Shown: positions 1-14,200, counted from the first letter of the stretch. The stretch is DNA of 64,000 nucleotides from Elmis aenea (GCA_947652605.1 OX393581.1:27212788-27276787), one strand, 5' to 3'. Notes: generated by a model from the sequence alone, not told the origin. Numbers and translations: made by a program.

Positions 1-420
1 AACTGTCATTTGACATTTAATTAGTTGTTTTTTGTTTTTATTTTCATAGATAGCTTGATAAGTGATGGGTAAAATACGATTTTTCATTTTGTGACTTATT
101 TATTAAAATAAATGTAGCAAGTAATATCTTATTTTAAAGAGAAAAATAAAGCACATTCAACTATTCCATAGCCAACTTCGTGGCCCATAAGAAAAAATGA
201 AGTTAGGGGTAATACCTCAAAAATGGTAAGTGTTAAAAATAATCTAAATAGACAGTTACATTCTCCATTAAAAAGTACCTTAAGAAAGTACAAATAAAAT
301 TGTTCTTATGATTAAGACAAGAATGTTATGAGAGAAAAAAGAAATTGGATATTTTCATATTTTTTGCTATAACATCTGAAGCACGAGGAATTTTGAACTT
401 TTAAAAATTGATTGTGGCTC

Positions 421-517
421 CTCTCATATCAAGAAATAATTCATCTAATTTAAACAAACCTGTATCTCTTATAATAAGCGAGATCCCCATGCTGGAAATG
501 TAATCTGGGACACCCTG
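421..517. mobile_element. single arm of a TA-flanked hairpin element (CAGGGTGTC type)
   Basis: The end CACCCTG is followed by TA at 518. Its reverse complement matches, over about 90 bases, the sequence starting at 10523 (CAGGGTGTCTCAG, then the CTCGCTTATTATAAGAGATACAGG segment). A related end lies at 33361-33435. Only one arm is seen here. Confidence 0.6.
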
Positions 518-2159
518 TATATCAACAAATTACATTTTTTTTTGAAGCGTATCACTTGTCATCGTAATAAATTCATGTAAATGAACATTCGGAAAATTTC
601 TCAAAACAATAGCGCAGGTTCTGAACATTAAGAAACGTTTGCAGTTATGTATTGCAGAAGGAGGACATTTATTTAAACATCTATACTTTAATTTGTTTTA
701 GTTTTTATAGGTTTTTACGTTTTGTTAAGCATGCCGTTCTTTCAAATTTTTTTATACGTTATTTACACGCTTTATTTGAACATATTTAGGTAGGTACTCA
801 AGTTTCTTTATGTTTCGCAGCATATCGTGTTGTTCTTCGTTGTTGAAGTTCATTTATAAAAATTGATTATAATGACAAGTAGTGGGCTTCCAAAATTTTT
901 AGTTTGTTGATTGATTGTCATGGAAACGACAAAAACTACAACGACCTGGTTTCTAGTGGTTATTGTCTAAAACACATTTTTTTCAATTAGACAGTGAATG
1001 TAAAAGTAAAACACTATGTGTGATACAATAATAAATTTTGAGAAAAATAATCTAATTGATTATGTAAATGACTAAAATTGCGCCTCTAAGAAAAAATATA
1101 AAGTTGGTTATCATAAAACAAAATTGAATTGATATAGGAAAAATTTGTGATCACCATTCGATTAGGCTTAAAAAGTTTCAAAGGCAACGTTTGTACACAT
1201 TTGAAACTTTTTATAGGTAAACCAAACGAGTTAAAGGCGATTTCCAAAAATTGTATTTTTCGGTGCTCCTATTTTTCTTGGATACCGTTCAAGATATTTC
1301 TCTTCCGATTATAATAAGCACAGAATTTAGCAATGTTGCCGAAGTTACGGCTATGCTCTAGCTATTATATAATAAGCGAGATCTCCATCCTTAAACTCGA
1401 ATTTCAAACACCCTGTTTATAGTACCTAGTTCCTAAAATATTTTGCTCAATCTGAAAAGTAAAATTCCAAGTTTTATTTAAAACTTTTTTATTAATAAGA
1501 GCAGAAATTTAAAACCAAATAGTTGTTGTTTAGTGCCTTAATCCTATGGCGTTGTTAAAAGTAACGAAACTTGTTTAGTTATCAAGATTACTGTTTTGCG
1601 TTTTTATTTCCTACAGGCGTAATGTTAAATTTTTATGCTATCACCATCGCAATAAGTTTATGGCAAAATACTTGTGGTTCTTAAATTGATAGTGTTTAAC
1701 TTAAATAACTAGTTATGCACTTTGTAAGTCATGTTTTAATAAATAATAAGCTCTTACTAATCAATATTTTTTATACAACATTAGCTAACAAAAGAACAGG
1801 GTTGTATTATGTGCAGTCTAGAAATGTCTTAAAATAACGTTTTGTTTTTTAAATCTAAACTTAAGAGATAGAAAGTAGTAAGCAATCCATTTAAATTTGC
1901 TATATAAAGGATTATTATAATTATTAGAAAGATAGCTTAAGAGTTTGCGTAAGGCTTACCACGACACTGCGTTTTAAAAGAAATATCAACGATTGTATAA
2001 TAACGAAATCAACTTCGAGTTAATAGAATTTATACAGCACTTTACATAAATATGCAGTTTATTGGTTTAAATAGTAATCTTATGTTGATGAAAATTAATT
2101 AGATCAATTTAAAAAATCATTAGTTCTCCTATAAATGAATAATTTTTTAAAAAAAAGTA
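518..2159. other. no gene recognised
   Basis: AT-rich sequence without a supported exon. A hairpin AAAAGTTTCAAA/TTTGAAACTTTT lies near 1167-1212. Near 1360-1415 is another degenerate end of the CACCCTG type with the AATAAGCGAGAT block. Confidence 0.5.
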
Positions 2160-2247
2160 GGTACAGAAAAACTTCCTCACGGTCAACATACCGACCACCA
2201 ACTTCCTGACGGTCAACATACCGACCACCAACCTCCCGATAGACTAA

Positions 2248-2580
2248 AAAGCTGCGTTCACATAGAAAAGTATTGTATTGTAGCGTAAGCAAAGTTAAGT
2301 ATACGAATATCAAATGCTAGCGTTCACATAAGCAAAGTAGTGGAATTGCCTTGCAAGCCGCGTTGCAAGACCTTACAAACTCCAAGCTTCTTGCAATACC
2401 CCATAACAAGAACCAATCACAGTGATCTACGGATTAACCCTGCGGATGCGCAATGGGAATCGCCATTAGTGTACAAGTAGCTGGCGCTGCCACTATAACA
2501 CCTCTATGTAAACGCAACTCTTGCAGGCACCTTGCAATACAATACAATACAATGCAATACTTGTCTATGTGAACGCAGCC
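2248..2580. mobile_element. Harbinger-like MITE inserted in the MULE subterminal array
   Basis: Terminal inverted repeats GCTGCGTTCACATAGA (left) and TCTATGTGAACGCAGC (right) bound 333 bases. TAA flanks both sides (2245-2247, 2581-2583). Removing the element and one TAA rejoins a motif pair matching the intact array at 3200-3230, which supports the 3-base duplication typical of PIF/Harbinger elements. It is rich in TTGCAA and CAATA repeats. Confidence 0.7.
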
Positions 2581-2904
2581 TAACTTGTCGAGATTCAAAC
2601 TTTCCGAAACCAACTGCCCGACAACCAACGTCCCGAAAAAAATAAATGTAATAGCTTGATCCAAACAAATCTGAGCTGCATTTTATTGATTTTGACATTA
2701 GAAGAACATACTAGAGCTGCATACTATTACAAAATAAAAATTTGAAACTAATTTTTTTATTAAGAAATATATTTGTATGTACATTGTATTCAATAAACAA
2801 TAATTATTTTAAATAATTACTACGTCAACTAAACTAACTTTATTTAAAATAGAAACGCTATGTCCTATACCGGGAAGGTAGTCCATTAAAGATTATTACG
2901 ATCA

Positions 2905-3141
2905 TTAACAACAGTCATAATTATAGCTTCTTGATATGTTGCGCTTTGGACAGGGTTCACCACGAAGTATACATTCCTCTTGATTTTCTACTTGTTCATT
3001 CTGAAATTCTTCGATCATTCTGTAGACGCCCATGTGTGCTAGTCCAACTACATTTTCCCATCTCCTATGCCAAGCTTTGATGTTATTAGTAGTGCGTGGA
3101 ACTCCCAGTTGAATTGAGTCATAAGCAAAATATGTTTTCAT
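2905..3141 (-). pseudogene. MULE transposase C-terminal fragment
   Basis: Seventy-eight codons. The stretch VPRTTNN...WHRR followed by VYRMIEEFQNEQ is the family hallmark near the C-terminus of MULE transposases in insects. No catalytic D-D-E segment is present upstream, so this is a remnant and not a working gene. Confidence 0.65.
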
Positions 3142-3603
3142 AATAAATATAAAGTTGAAATGTCGGGAAGTTTTTCTGTCAGAAAGCTCGTTTTTAGAAG
3201 TTTGACTGTCGGGAAGTTAGTCTGTCGGGAAGTTTGCCGTCAGAAAGTTGACTGTCGGGAATTCGTCAGGCCCCATTATTTATTACTTTAAAAAAGATTA
3301 TAATTTTTCACGACCTAAGAATTTACTTGTATGTAATATTTCCAAGGTATATTCTTACGCAGCATAATTTGGCTATTCGTTTATTAATATCTTGTTTCGA
3401 TTTTTGAATCTTCTACAGTTTTATGTTAATTTGTATATTTATTTTAAATTTAAAATTCCAAGACCATATATTAATAAAAAGAATTTCCATTACATTCTAT
3501 TAGACGTGAAGGTAGTTTAACATGAATTTTATTGCATAAAGTCCACATCGTAAGTGCGATGAAATATTTAAAAAAAAAAGATTATTCGAATAGTAGTCCA
3601 GAT

Positions 3604-3816
3604 CACTGCTGTCCAACTGGCGGCCCACGGGCCATATCCGGCCCGCGAAAGATATTTAATGGCCCCCGAATATCTTATAAAAATTATTCAACTTAACCCT
3701 TTAATCGATTTATAAAATAATATTGCGTTTGGCCATTGGTCTATTAAAATGTATACCCGCTAAAACTTAAGAGTATAAAAAATTGCCTCCATTGATATAG
3801 AAGTTAAACAGCCCTG
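3604..3816. mobile_element. hAT-type MITE
   Basis: 213 bases with degenerate terminal repeats (CACTGCTGTCCAACT against CAGGGCTGTTTAACT) and an 8-base target duplication GTCCAGAT/GTCTAGAC (6 of 8). It has the GC-rich GGCCCGCG subterminal blocks common to this group. Confidence 0.65.
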
Positions 3817-3840
3817 GTCTAGACAAAATAGACTCTAAGG

Positions 3841-4070
3841 CAGGGATGAGCAACCTGCGGTCCGCGGCTCACTTTTTTGTGCGGCCCGTCAAAGTTTTAC
3901 TTTTTGACCTTTTAAATATATAGGGTTGTTATTTTATTCATTTTGTTGATAAAAAAATAAGTTGTGTTTATCATCTAGTCTTCATGTTTTAATACGTTTC
4001 TTATATGCGGCCCGCACAAAATTTTTAATTTTGTAGTTGGTCCGTTATAAAAAAAGGTTGCTCATTCCTG
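3841..4070. mobile_element. hAT-type MITE
   Basis: 230 bases bounded by CAGGGATGAGCAACC and GGTTGCTCATTCCTG, flanked by CTCTAAGG and CTCTAAAG (7 of 8). Subterminal CGGCCCG blocks resemble the neighbour at 3604-3816, but the two insertions have separate target duplications. Confidence 0.85.
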
Positions 4071-4078
4071 CTCTAAAG

Positions 4079-5008
4079 CATTTACTTTTATTTTATTTTA
4101 GTGAATATTTGGAGTGCTGCACAATATTTAACAAAATAGTGCAACTCAAAATGGTTCTTAAAAGCAAAAGTTTTGACCAGTTAAACTCCTTTATAACAAA
4201 TCATTTTCAGGATTCTTGCCATGCTTTAAATAAAATACATAATCTGTTTACATATAATAACATTATCGCAAACCAAAGAAACATGTTTTAATCGGTTAAA
4301 TAATTCTATTAAGATTAACATTTCTATTAACAACAATGCATATTAAAACAGTAAAGATAACGTTCCAGAAATCTATACTACACTTACTTCTATTGAATCT
4401 AATGAACATTATTGATCCCCATTTTGCAACACATTGCATGGCATCTTGTTAAATATTACCTCTAATCTGGTATGGATCTTATGACTATAAATGCCACATA
4501 TTTACAATTATAATTATTTCTTCACCTTTCAGGGTTAAGTCTAATTGCGCAGAAGCCCTGACAAAATCGATGCTCCATACAGTCAGCAGGTTTGTACATT
4601 TACCGGCATATCACAAAGCAGTCGTGAAAAAACCGTACAAGATCTCAGTAATATGTGTTTTTAATAAATAAATTGATGACAGCAGTATTAATTTAACAAG
4701 CTGTCAGTTTTCAAGTTGGTCAGCAAGTACAACCTCATATAGCGTCATTTATATTTAGTCAGTAAACCGGTTGTACATTTGCATGAATCGAGCGTGTAGA
4801 AAATTCTTCCTATTATTCAAGGAAATAAAGTGCTCTTGCACAAAATTGGTTATTAATTCAAACAGCGCACACTATAACGACCAATACGTGATTGTTCAAT
4901 GTAAAATATTTACGGAACATGTCACCTAACTACTGTACGTACGCATCAATGACTAAATTAGATAAACTTTGCTTTCCCAACCGACACTATGAACGGTGAT
5001 AGGTAATC
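4079..5008. other. upstream region of THEM6-like copy 1, no further gene seen
   Basis: No recognised transposon between 4079 and 5008. The part from about 4540 to 4960 is less AT-rich than its surroundings and looks single-copy within the window, so it is the natural place for regulatory sequence of copy 1. Confidence 0.4.
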
Positions 5009-5016
5009 TATAAAAG
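5009..5016 (+). promoter_or_regulatory. possible TATA box of THEM6-like copy 1
   Basis: TATAAAAG lies 44 bases before the ATG. Start-site spacing of about 30 would leave a leader of roughly 20 bases. In DNA this AT-rich such a match can occur by chance. Confidence 0.35.
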
Positions 5017-5059
5017 TTTTGTGATAAAATTGCGGGTTTCTAACTAATATAGTAAGATT

Positions 5060-5216
5060 ATGACGCTATGTTATGTAATTGGTGCACTTTTAATAATCGT
5101 CGTACTGCTACACGGGTGTCTGGAAATTCATTATTTTGTAAGGACGTGCTTAAGTGTTCTTTTAGCTCGATTTTGTAAAAAAAGAATACACATCTTACAG
5201 GATACTAAAGTCAGAG
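5060..5216 (+). CDS. THEM6: THEM6-like copy 1, exon 1
   Basis: This exon encodes 52 residues plus one base and ends at a strong donor (AG|GTAAGC). The ATG at 5060 is the only reasonable start: it gives a short N-terminus, then a hydrophobic stretch (IGALLIIVVLL) and the EIHYF motif that also follows the anchor in copy 2. The basic segment after it (CKKRIH) fits a cytosolic side after a single membrane anchor. Confidence 0.85.
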
Positions 5217-8200
5217 GTAAGCGGTTGCAAATAAACCATAAAATAATAAATGTTTATTTTTATTAGACGTTTATTTTTAAGTGTTAACGATTTTTCAGCC
5301 AATAACGAATCATCGTATATTTATAAATCTAAATATAATCATTGAAAGAACAAATTAACGCGGTATTTATGGTAGATGAGAGGTGATTTCGCACGAAAAC
5401 CGCAGTAACCACATTAATTTTTCATTATTCCCTTATCTCATACAACGTGTTGGAAAATTCATAACGTGAGATCGAACGTGCTTTCATGCGTAGGACATAA
5501 CTGCAGATTTTTTTTCGCTAGAAGCGTCCATGATTTACTGGTCAATACAAGCTAAACATTTTAGTCGTCCTTTTCCTAGAATTGTTTTTGAAATTAAACT
5601 ACCCTAAAATCTCAATCAACGGGTACCACTTAGAACCATCTTAACCCGTTCAGACCATGTACACTACTTTCTACATTAATCATTTACCCATGGCCCATGG
5701 CTATTATTCTTTGACCGTTTTGGTATGTTTTTGGGTGTTCTAAATGCCTCTTGCCTACTTTTATCAAACAGGTTTTGTTTGAGCTACGAAAAATTAATAC
5801 ATAGATTTCGTAATACGCTAATAAATTAATAGTAAAAATTAAATTAGGTTTAAAAGGGTTAAAAGTTAAAACTAATATAAGATATGATCATTATCAATAA
5901 TTGTTGAGATATCTTACACTCTGTTTATACCATCATTGGTCAAAGGCCATTCAAACAATTGTTTTTAATTAGAATTTAATTTTCAGTTTTCACTAAAAGA
6001 TTAATTTAATTAATCTAATGTAGTTATTTTATGGTGACAATTCGCATCAGAAATGAACTATCTGGCGATAGAACAAGACCATAAGCAGATAAGCACCAAT
6101 CTGTTACATCAAGAATAAGTAACTAAAAAGGAGATGTTGCTTAAGATTCGTAGCTAATGCTTTCTTAATTGACAAAACTTAAAATAAATTTGAACCTGCC
6201 TAGTGGTATTTAAAACTATAGATAATAACATTTACTACTATATTTTATTATAAAAGTACATTTAAGATTTAAAGAATTCTAAGAAACATGTGTCTATACT
6301 AATATTTTGAGAAAGCAGATTTTGTATCATTTAATTTTTTTAAATTCAATTTCATTACCAAATTTTCATTTTATATCTGCTATTATACTTGCAAAGAAGT
6401 AGGGTTTTTGTGAATTGAGCAATAATGTCAAATACGATATAATTGCATTAATTATCAATATTCGTACATCACAAGAAACGATAAAATAAAAATATTCTAC
6501 AAATATACCTACAAATACGTTTAATTTAAATCACTTGTCTTTTTCGAAGGATTTTTTGCCAAATGCTCGCCCCGTTTCGAGAATTTTCTTTTTTCATCAG
6601 TAGTATTATTTATTTTAAAGGTGAAGTTGGTCTAGCAGTTAAACAAAAGATCTATCGAAAAAAGTATGAGTAAGTTTTTAAATTGAACCAATTTATATTT
6701 TTAATTAAATCGCTAACATTATTTAAGTACATTAAACTTGTTTATACAAATAGACAAAAGTCTGGATATATATTTTATTTAACTTACATGACAATCAGTT
6801 ATAGAGTAGTATATTTCGTAACAAGCGAAGCGGCGAGTGCGCATTTTCACGATTGCGTAATTGCTTTACAACTCGTGTTATGTAGCATACTTTTTCTACG
6901 ATCACATAATACATACGATTTACCGGTTTTCTGACTAATAGTAAACACACTTGTACGTACGCTGTTAACTGTCAAGTTTGACGTAAGTCTACTTTGACAT
7001 TTGTAGACAAGTGTGCTTTTTGCCTACCGTGCATAGACCTACTTACAATTCATGCAGGTTGGGTTTGACGTGAGCCTACTTTGAACATTTCTAAAAGAAA
7101 ACTGTGCTTTTTGCTTAGTGCATAAAGACCCACTTACTATGCATGCAGGCTGTCCAGTAATAGCATTTATAATAGTGGTCGTAGAAAATAGTCATTTATA
7201 ATAGTGGTCGTAAAAAAAAAAGTACTTTAGCAACCATTTTCAATTCAGAATAAAAATTACCATTCATTTCTGAAACATAAAGAATTAAGGGTTGAGATTC
7301 ACGAAAAAACCAGAAATTTTTCAATTCGACTCACGTTCATACCCTGACATAATTCGTTGCTCTTTTTTTTGCTTCGTTGTGCAGTTCAGTTTATTCCGTT
7401 AAGGGTTTACAAGATGTACAAACATATACTTTAAAACAATAAATAAAAAGTAGCTTTTTTTCTTAAAACAGGCAAATAACTAATTAATTATATTTGTTAT
7501 CAAACCGGTTTCCGCCTCGACTTTAAATTTATATGCTAGTTGACTTACTAATTTTTGCAAAAACACTGTAAGTATTAAAACTTTCTACAATAAATATCGT
7601 GTCAGTTTTTGTTTTTGTGTTTGATGAAAAGGATTAAGAAATCGATCTTTTTATCCTGCATTGAGTTGAGGGTCTACTCAAGGATTTTAGCAACATTGAA
7701 ATTATACAGCGAGCAGCTTTAGATTACTTTTTAATCCAATTAGTCATAATTCATATGACTTATTTAAAACAATAAGACTGACGAAAGTATAAGCAAACCA
7801 ATCGTTTTAGGCTTTATTTGAAGATTAAACTTGATAGTTCAATAATAATTTTATTACGGGCAAATTCAATAAACACGATTAAAGTTCTTGGTCATTCGAA
7901 ACTCGAAACGAATATTAGTTTTAGCGAAAAAAGTATGAAATCATTGACTATAAAAAATAGCTTTAAATGTCATAGATTTTATTATCATAAAACGCAGTCG
8001 AACAGTGGCAGTGCTGAAGTCGAAACAGTGTTTTAAGCAATGATTTAAAGAAGGTAAACTTTATTTTGTGTAATTGAAAGTGATTAAAAAAGGAAACAAA
8101 AAGCTAATTTTTAATAACGTCAATACATTTTGCAACAAAGGATAATGCAAGGATTAAAAAGATACCGTATTAATTTGTCCTAACAAACAGAATTGCTTTT

Positions 8201-11200
8201 ATTTATTTGTATTATTTAGTGAATTTCAGTGATTCATGTTGTCTATTTATCCAACTTATAAGGAAAACTAATGGAAAAACCATGCACATTTTTATATAAG
8301 CGTATGCATTTTATTTTAACACAATTCTACTAACAAAGCTGTGTAATGTAGTTAAAGAATAAATTTGCTTAAGACACGTAATTTTTATTTAAATATATAA
8401 ACTAGCGTTTCTTATTTTTTTTTAATTGCGATCCAGATTGAAATACTAGTTTTGGTTTCGCGACCCAAACAAATTTACACATACAAACAAAAATTAAATT
8501 AATTTTTATAATACTACTACAAAATACAGTACCTGTAACCTGTAACTACATTACGTAATTCTTATGTGAACCTTGGCTTTGTATGTTTAAAAAGCTCATC
8601 TAAACTTGGCATTGTATTAGGTCTTCTTTAGCCTGCAGTCTGCTTCGCAATTTGGTTTTTGTTATAGTTAAGAGTTAAAACTCCTGTCTCGCACATGCAA
8701 GACCAGAATAATCAACAGAAAAAAAATACAAATGTCTTGGCCCGGTAATTCAGAAGGACCCGATTAGACCACGGAAAAAATTGTAATTATAAAAAAATCG
8801 CAAGATTCGCAAACACCCTCTGTAAATGGGGCCCAAACGCTAAATTTTGTCTCGGGCCCACTAAGAGCTTAATCCGGCACTGCGCACATGTATTTTATTG
8901 CAAAGGGCATTAATATGTTTAGTGCTTCGTTTACTAATGTAGGCTTGTCGTTTTTTAATTTAAACCAGAATGAACAATTTTAGCTTAGCTTTTGAAGCAT
9001 TTTTTTAATAGCGAATTCAATAAGAGTTTCATTGTGCCTTTGCATACGTAAACAGTGCGTTGTTTGTGGTCATTTACTACATGGTCTTAAATTGTTTTCA
9101 ACTATGCAGAGTGTTTTGCACCGAGACGTAACTTTGTTTTGTTAAATAGAGCACCCTGTTTATTGGTTTTCTAGTTGCAAAATTAAATGCTTTTAAAATG
9201 TATGAGGTTTTATGTATCAAAATTTTATCTTTTGTAAGTTATTTAAGTTTTTATGAAAATATTGACAGGAATAGGACTCTAAAAAAAATCTTCATCTTTC
9301 GCAACTTGACTACCTATGCCAGAACAAATTCCTTTGATACCTTTGTTGACAATAGTGTCATAGTGATTGCTGACTTGTTAAAAATTTTAAATAATACATA
9401 GGTTGTTTCTTATGCCCGGTCCAATCTGCTAAACTTCAAACACGCATAATTTTTATTTTTATTTTAATGGAATTTGTAAATTTTTTATCGTTAATTGATT
9501 TATTTTTAAAAATTAGTTGGAATTAATTATGTTTAAAATTAATATTTGCCTAACCATAAACAACTTTTATCCAAAACTTTTCTTGTTAAGTTTTCACAAG
9601 ACGAGATATCGACGCGTAACGTCATTTTTCGTAAACGCTGCATGTTATTATCGCAATAATATTATTTCTGTTAATGATATTTCGCGACCCACTAAATAAA
9701 CCAATCGACTCAATTTTGGGTCGCGATCTATAGATTAAGCAACTCTTATATAAACTTAAATAGGATTGCAATCTTAGAATATGTACATTCCAAGCTAATA
9801 TTTGTTGCAGGAATATGTTTAACTACAGACGTAGACACCTTTCTGCACCACATGAACAACGCAAGATTTTTAAGAGAATTGGATTTCGCCAGAGCAGATT
9901 TTTATGAACGTACAGGATTGTTTCGCTGTATTAGAAACAAAGGAGGCAGCCTGGCAATTGTTGCAACAACTATCAGATACAGAAGATTTATTAGGTTATT
10001 CAGCTTATACGAAATTACTTCAAAGGTAGGCATTTACGAATAAACTTCTTTTAAAAATACTAAATTAACTAAAACGGCTAAATTTAGTGTTTCTAGCTTT
10101 AGAAATACTGGCTCTTTCAACAAAGATTTCAAAATTAATAACTTAATACATATTTCCTTTTAAAACTCTTCAAATTTTTGTTAATAATGTCAGTGTGGTA
10201 CATCATTTTATCTGGGGTAGTATGGGAGCTTTCAAAACTTTAAGATTATAAAAACGCATTTAGTAGAACAAAATATGAAAACTTAAGGTGGCTACATTGG
10301 AAAGCTGTAATTTGATTATAAATATTTTTTTCTACTTTCTGTTGATGAAACACTCTCACGAGCCTAAATGTCTTGGTTGTAGTTTTTGATAAGTTCTCCT
10401 CACAAAATCAATGTGTTTTGTTTACACAGGCCTATACAAATTCGATGGCGACCATTGAAATGTCTTTTAGACAGTAAAAAGTGTAAACTTAAACACCAAA
10501 ATGACACGTAATTAAGACTATGCAGGGTGTCTCAGATAACATTTCCAGTATAGCAAACTCGCTTATTATAAGAGATACAGGTTTACTTAAATTAGATGAA
10601 TTATTCTTAAGTATGCGCTTCTGCAAGTACTTTGAATTTAGACAACTCTGTCAATAAAAACCTTATACATTATCAAAAGATTTGTCTTTTTTTTAAATAA
10701 ATTACATAATAGTAAAAATTCAAGTGCTTAAACAATATAAAAACATGTTTTTGTTAACATTGAATGATGTGTTATGGAATATCAACAAACTTTTTCCTTG
10801 CATTTTTTTCTGAACAAGATACAAAAAATACTTATTTTAATTTTTCGCCAATATCTCAAGGATCAAACGATTAAAAGAAAAAAAAAAAACTTTTAAGTTA
10901 ACCCTCCGACGGTGAAAAATTTCACTCACCTAACACACTTCGTAACTCTTCGTTCGTTGTGGAGAACTGTTTGGTGACCCAGATACCTATAACAGACCGA
11001 CTTCTTCGAAGTATTCTGAAGTATTTTGCGTACTTAAAATAAACAATAGCCCACCTATAACCTATAACTTTGACCATAAAACCAAAAACAAAAGAAATAG
11101 TTTATGGTTATAAATTTAAAACTATACCAAAATTCAATAAAACCATTTAATTAATATATTTTTAAACAGGGAAAGTGTATAAAGTTAATTTGATTCAAGA

Positions 11201-14200
11201 TGAATTCATGTAACACAGAAAGTTGCCAAACTACCTAGATTTATCTGTGATAATAAATTAAGTAGAAAAATTTCGCAAATATAACAGAATATTTCGAAGT
11301 ACGATTATTAACGAGAGCTCAAGTAAAAACATTAATGCATTTCTTTTCAAACGGACTTTCACACTGTTTTTTTGTATAGGCCACTACTAATTATATCGAA
11401 TGTTGTGTTACATTGGTAAAAAACAAAATGTTTATCACTTGTAAGTTGATTTACCTTGAAGAATAATCATACAGAAAGAAATAATAAAACAACAATAATA
11501 AGTTGAAGAGAACTCGTTGTAAATATAATTATAATTGATCATTGCGTGGTTATAAAATAATTTAAAGGATTACCTAAGATCGAGTAAAACTAAATTATGC
11601 ATTAACGTCAGTGGCGTACGCAGGGGAGGGGATTAGGGAGATAAATCACCCCCCCCGAAAATTTGAAAACGACTGAAATTATAATTACTGCATTTCCAAA
11701 CAAATAAAATACATTTAAAATATATAATAGGTATGTTTGCATATTTTACTGATAAATGCTATTTTTGGGTACGTTTGACCTTAAAAATTAAAAAAAAATG
11801 CCTATAGCACTGTTAACTGGGAGGCTACCGTCCCCTGGGCCCCCCGCACCTTTTCTTTACAACTCACTTTTTGTGTCTTGGCCCCTAGGTGATTTTCTAA
11901 TTTTACCATTACCATGCCCCGTTTGAAATAAGTCAGTATTATTTTTGCAAATTAAAACAATATCCCCCCCGAAATATTTTTCTTCGTACGCCACTGATTA
12001 ACGTTATAGTTAAAAAAAAAAACGCAGCAAAAGTAATTAAATTTAGAATAATGTCAGTTTATTTTGTAATAAAATTAAAGTTGTGACGCAAACTGTACCA
12101 TCTGAGAAAACTAAATTTGTTATATACACAAACAGTGCAATAGTTTGTAATATAAGATTAACCAGAAAATGATTCGTTTAAAAATTTCCAAAGTTACTTC
12201 TCAAAGAATTTGCACAAATAAATATTTAAGCTGAAATTACAACTTTTTTGTTTAAAGATAATAAATATACTAACTTCTAAATTATTTTAGTAAACTGAAG
12301 TTTTTTCGTTTGAGCTTGCATAGGATCATATGAGTCACTTTTACATTGTAGCATATTTGGTGTGAAAATATTTGAAAATTATTTTTGCGAAATTATCGGT
12401 TGGTTTCTACACAATATGTTTACATTTTGTCAGGTTATCCTATAACATATTTACAAAAGCTATATTTACCTACTTGTGCGCAAATATTTGACGAATTTTT
12501 CAAAAAAGTGCTAATCTGTTATTTATTTGTAAACTAACAAAAGTCCTGACAATTGGAAGTTACTTATGAAGGTTATTTTTGTGATTACTTTGGAATTAAC
12601 CATAGTTTTGCGGTAAAATTATTATACAATTCATGTTGTCCATCTTTGGCACTGTGATAATTTTTTTTACTATGCTGATATTCCTAATAAAATTATGTAA
12701 TTGTATCTATTAATTAAAAACTATGTTTATAATATTTACATTTACAATTATTATATACAAGTAATTGCTTTTTGATTGCAATCAGGGTTGAGCAGATTTA
12801 AATCAATTGATTTAAATCACGATTTAAATCATGATTTAAATCAAGTGATTTTAAAAAAAAAATTATCAATTTAAATCACTCATTACATGAGTACAACAAA
12901 ATATTTACAATAACACAAAATTGTATTCCTATTAGTAATTAAATACACGAAATGGTGAATAAACCATATCAATTTGCTCTTGTAAAGTAAAATTCATTGT
13001 GGAAATGCGATAATTCAAGAAATACCTAAATGACAAGTTTTTGACATTAGTGAAGTGAAAAGTCAGTTTTTTCGATTTCCACGGCTTCAATAACGATTAG
13101 AAAAAAATGTCGAATATCTCGAAAAGTATGAGTTTTGTTTGGGTATAGGAGATACTTAACAAAAAATGAAGCTCTCTTAAAGACGAATTCGATGACATAA
13201 GAAAATACAGGGGTTTGCATTTGAAAAAGTCGAGTTACGGGCTTTTGAAAATCATGGAAGTTGCCACCTATTTATGAACACCGCTGTATCCGTGATTCAA
13301 ATTTATTCATATCGAGCGAATAGAGCATGTCCATATCAAATTCTGTACTTCGAAAAATAACTTCAGGTGAATTTTTTAAATAAAGACTTAAAACTTTTTT
13401 TTGCTAATTTTTTTTTTTGACAATGTCGCATAAAAACCTGTACTATTTTATATTGATGCAAAGCTAAAATAAATTCGGTCAAAAATATTAATAATAAAAA
13501 ATGGGATGTTGTATTTGAAATATAAACGTTGCTATTAGTTCCAAAGAGGTGACTCATACTGTATATTTGAAAAAAATGTTTATCGTGTTCGGAAGAAAAA
13601 ACTGTATAAAATAGCGTTTGAATCAACTTTTTATCTCAAATCGTTTAGGCACAATCGACCGATCTCGCACTAATGACTCACCCTGTATATAATTAATTAA
13701 ACATCACTATTTAGCACTGATTTTTTCAAAATTCTTAATCATTATATTTAATTTTTCGTTTTAACAAAAGTTCACCACTGAATTAAATATATTGGTTATT
13801 AAATATATTAGCACAAAACAGAAATAGCATGTGAATTCGATAATATGGTACATTTAATTTAAATCAAATAAATCGATTTTTTTGATTTTTAAAAAGAAAT
13901 CATGATTTTTATCCACCCTGATTGCAATTATGTTGGTGTTTTATATTAATTAATCGGAAATATTTATGTTTATTCGGATATATTCAATATGATGAAACTA
14001 TTATTTATGAAAATGTAAATATCGCATTGTCATTTTCCGTATTTTAGAATATCATATCTCAATTAATTATTTAACAAAAACAATTTCTTATTTCTAAATA
14101 TTAGAAATCCTAAAACTGATACCAATAATACTGAATGATTGCTATTAATTTTTCAGATCATATACTGGGATGAGCAAAACGTATACATGGAACATCAGTT

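Larger units (their letters stand above)
2160..3277 (-). mobile_element. MULE (Mutator-like) element remnant with subterminal repeats
   Basis: Both ends carry reiterated, mutually inverted copies of a motif close to CTTCCCGACAGTCAA (2168-2235 and 2590-2635 on the left, 3160-3270 on the right). Between them, on the minus strand at 3141-2905, lies a 78-codon frame with GVPRTTNNIKAWHRRWENVVG and a following EEFQNEQ helix. This matches the conserved C-terminal R-TNN-x-WHRR region of MULE transposases. The catalytic part of the transposase is missing. Exact ends and target duplication are not resolved. Confidence 0.65.
5217..9810 (+). other. intron 1 of THEM6-like copy 1
   Basis: 4594 bases, GT-AG. 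It contains the dispersed repeat at 6820-7150, the hAT MITE at 8698-8882, a lone CACCCTGT end near 9152, and hAT-like GCGACCC fragments near 8450 and 9685-9730. The rest is AT-rich with no recognised exon. Confidence 0.7.
10026..14156 (+). other. intron 2 of THEM6-like copy 1
   Basis: 4131 bases, GT-AG. It holds a single hairpin arm at 10523, the hAT MITE 11609-11996 and the larger hAT element 12783-13920. The remainder is AT-rich without recognised content. Confidence 0.7.

Noticed and set aside
4037..4291. 84-codon frame near the start of copy 1
   Set aside because: Begins inside a hAT MITE and has no recognised motif or coding composition.
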